From the NCBI GenBank assembly GCA_015492195.1, contig WGFP01000091.1, forward strand, positions 1 through 20,620: a stretch of DNA of 20,620 nucleotides, read 5' to 3'. The position numbers and the translations under genes were made by a program. Shown piece after piece: positions 20,151 to 20,620 of this stretch. The notes below the pieces were generated by a model, which saw only the letters and a list, made by a program, of their open reading frames with translations, had not been told where the DNA came from and made no database searches. Origin of the DNA: Acidiferrobacterales bacterium. GTDB lineage: Bacteria > Pseudomonadota > Gammaproteobacteria > Acidiferrobacterales > Sulfurifustaceae. Numbering within the stretch: position 1 is the first letter of the stretch; the number at the start of each line of letters is the position of its first letter.

Positions 20151-20620
20151 CTAACCCGTTTCCGCCTGCCGTTTTATTTTTGTCCCGGGTTGGGACAACA
20201 CCCGCTCCACCGTCGCGCCGATGTCCGCCGGATTGCGCACGACGTGAATCCCGAGTTCTTCCATGCGGTCCATTTTCGCCTGAGCGGTATCCGAATCACC
20301 CGAGATAATGGCACCCGCGTGACCCATGCGGCGGCCCGCGGGCGCGGACACGCCGGCGACAAATCCGACGATCGGCTTGCTCATGTGTTCTTTCGCCCAC
20401 AGCGCGGCGTCGACTTCCTGCGGGCCGCCGATCTCGCCGATCAACACCACGGCGTCGGTGTCCGGGTCATCCTCGAAGGCGCGCAGGACCGTGATGAAAT
20501 CGCAACCGTTTACCGGGTCTCCGCCAATGCCGACACTGGTGGATTGACCCAGCCCCCGTTCGGTCATCTGTTCCACGGCTTCGTAATTCAGGGTGCCGGA
20601 ACGCGAGACCACGCCGATGC
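20151..20620 (-). CDS. Malate/succinate-CoA ligase alpha subunit, partial
   Basis: The gene reads off the right window edge; about 156 C-terminal codons are present, ending at TAG 20151. The sequence IGVVSRSGTLNYEAVEQM, GQSTSVGIGGDPVNGCDF, AVVLIGEIGGPQEVDAALWA and APAGRRMGHAGAI is the ADP-forming CoA-ligase alpha fold; the His in MGHAG is the phosphorylated catalytic residue. GGDPVNG, rather than the GGDPIPG I recall for SucD, and GGPQE favour malate-CoA ligase (MtkB) over succinyl-CoA synthetase, though not decisively. Malyl-CoA made by such an enzyme is split to glyoxylate and acetyl-CoA, and glyoxylate is the substrate of the convergent aminotransferase. The CoA-binding N-terminus is outside the window. 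Confidence 0.9.
   Translation of the reverse strand, partial: IGVVSRSGTLNYEAVEQMTERGLGQSTSVGIGGDPVNGCDFITVLRAFEDDPDTDAVVLIGEIGGPQEVDAALWAKEHMSKPIVGFVAGVSAPAGRRMGHAGAIISGDSDTAQAKMDRMEELGIHVVRNPADIGATVERVLSQPGTKIKRQAETG

Overview
The window looks like an accessory-rich stretch of a gammaproteobacterial chromosome. Coding regions are GC-rich, most genes carry Shine-Dalgarno (SD) sequences, and the gene content is proteobacterial: OmpR/EnvZ-type two-component system, SlyD, MarC, PilZ, YjbQ, CspA, RhlE-type helicase and a glycine-zipper outer-membrane protein. The lineage cannot be fixed from sequence alone. A serine-glyoxylate/alanine-glyoxylate aminotransferase beside a malate/succinate-CoA ligase subunit hints at serine-cycle-like glyoxylate metabolism, as in some methylotrophs and chemolithotrophs.

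Layout. 1-2000 is a decayed mobile/addiction zone: a frameshifted REP-associated tyrosine transposase (RAYT) between 20-bp inverted repeats, a 5' remnant of a second RAYT, and a RelE/ParE toxin with an overlapping small antitoxin. 2037-3119 encodes a DUF763 protein. 3227-5845 holds a small exported Met/His-rich protein divergent from a response regulator/sensor kinase pair; the kinase has a Met/His-rich periplasmic insert, so metal (copper-like) sensing is a reasonable hypothesis. 5878-8439 encodes small envelope or exported proteins and a SRPBCC protein. 8512-10826 holds YjbQ, a DUF123 GIY-YIG protein, a tiny basic protein, a GST-like protein and MarC.

10910-12156 contains a Cys-rich zinc-ribbon-like protein, a 34-aa ribosomal protein THX gene too short for ordinary ORF calling, a remnant of a c-type cytochrome, and a RecB-like (PD-(D/E)XK) nuclease that has lost its middle. 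12342-14501 has a PilZ protein, a Tat-exported protein of unknown function and SlyD. 14856-17554 holds a universal stress protein and a compact RNA-remodelling group on the minus strand: DEAD-box helicase, cold-shock protein and RRM protein. 17900-20620 has an NMT1/THI5-like protein with no signal peptide followed by the aminotransferase, converging through a CAGATT-rich repeat on the alpha subunit of a malate/succinate-CoA ligase that runs off the window.

Cross-cutting signals. Three genes (DUF763, response regulator, GST-like) have a -10 hexamer ending 6-7 nt before the start codon and no SD, as expected for leaderless mRNAs. One exported-protein gene has its SD and signal peptide aligned with an ATC codon. 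I see no CRISPR array, tRNA or rRNA. I do not see a clear, complete novel defence system. The strongest candidates for under-described biology are the Met-rich sensor with its exported partner, the Tat-exported protein with a CC...C-x-H cluster, and the cytosolic NMT1-like/aminotransferase pair.
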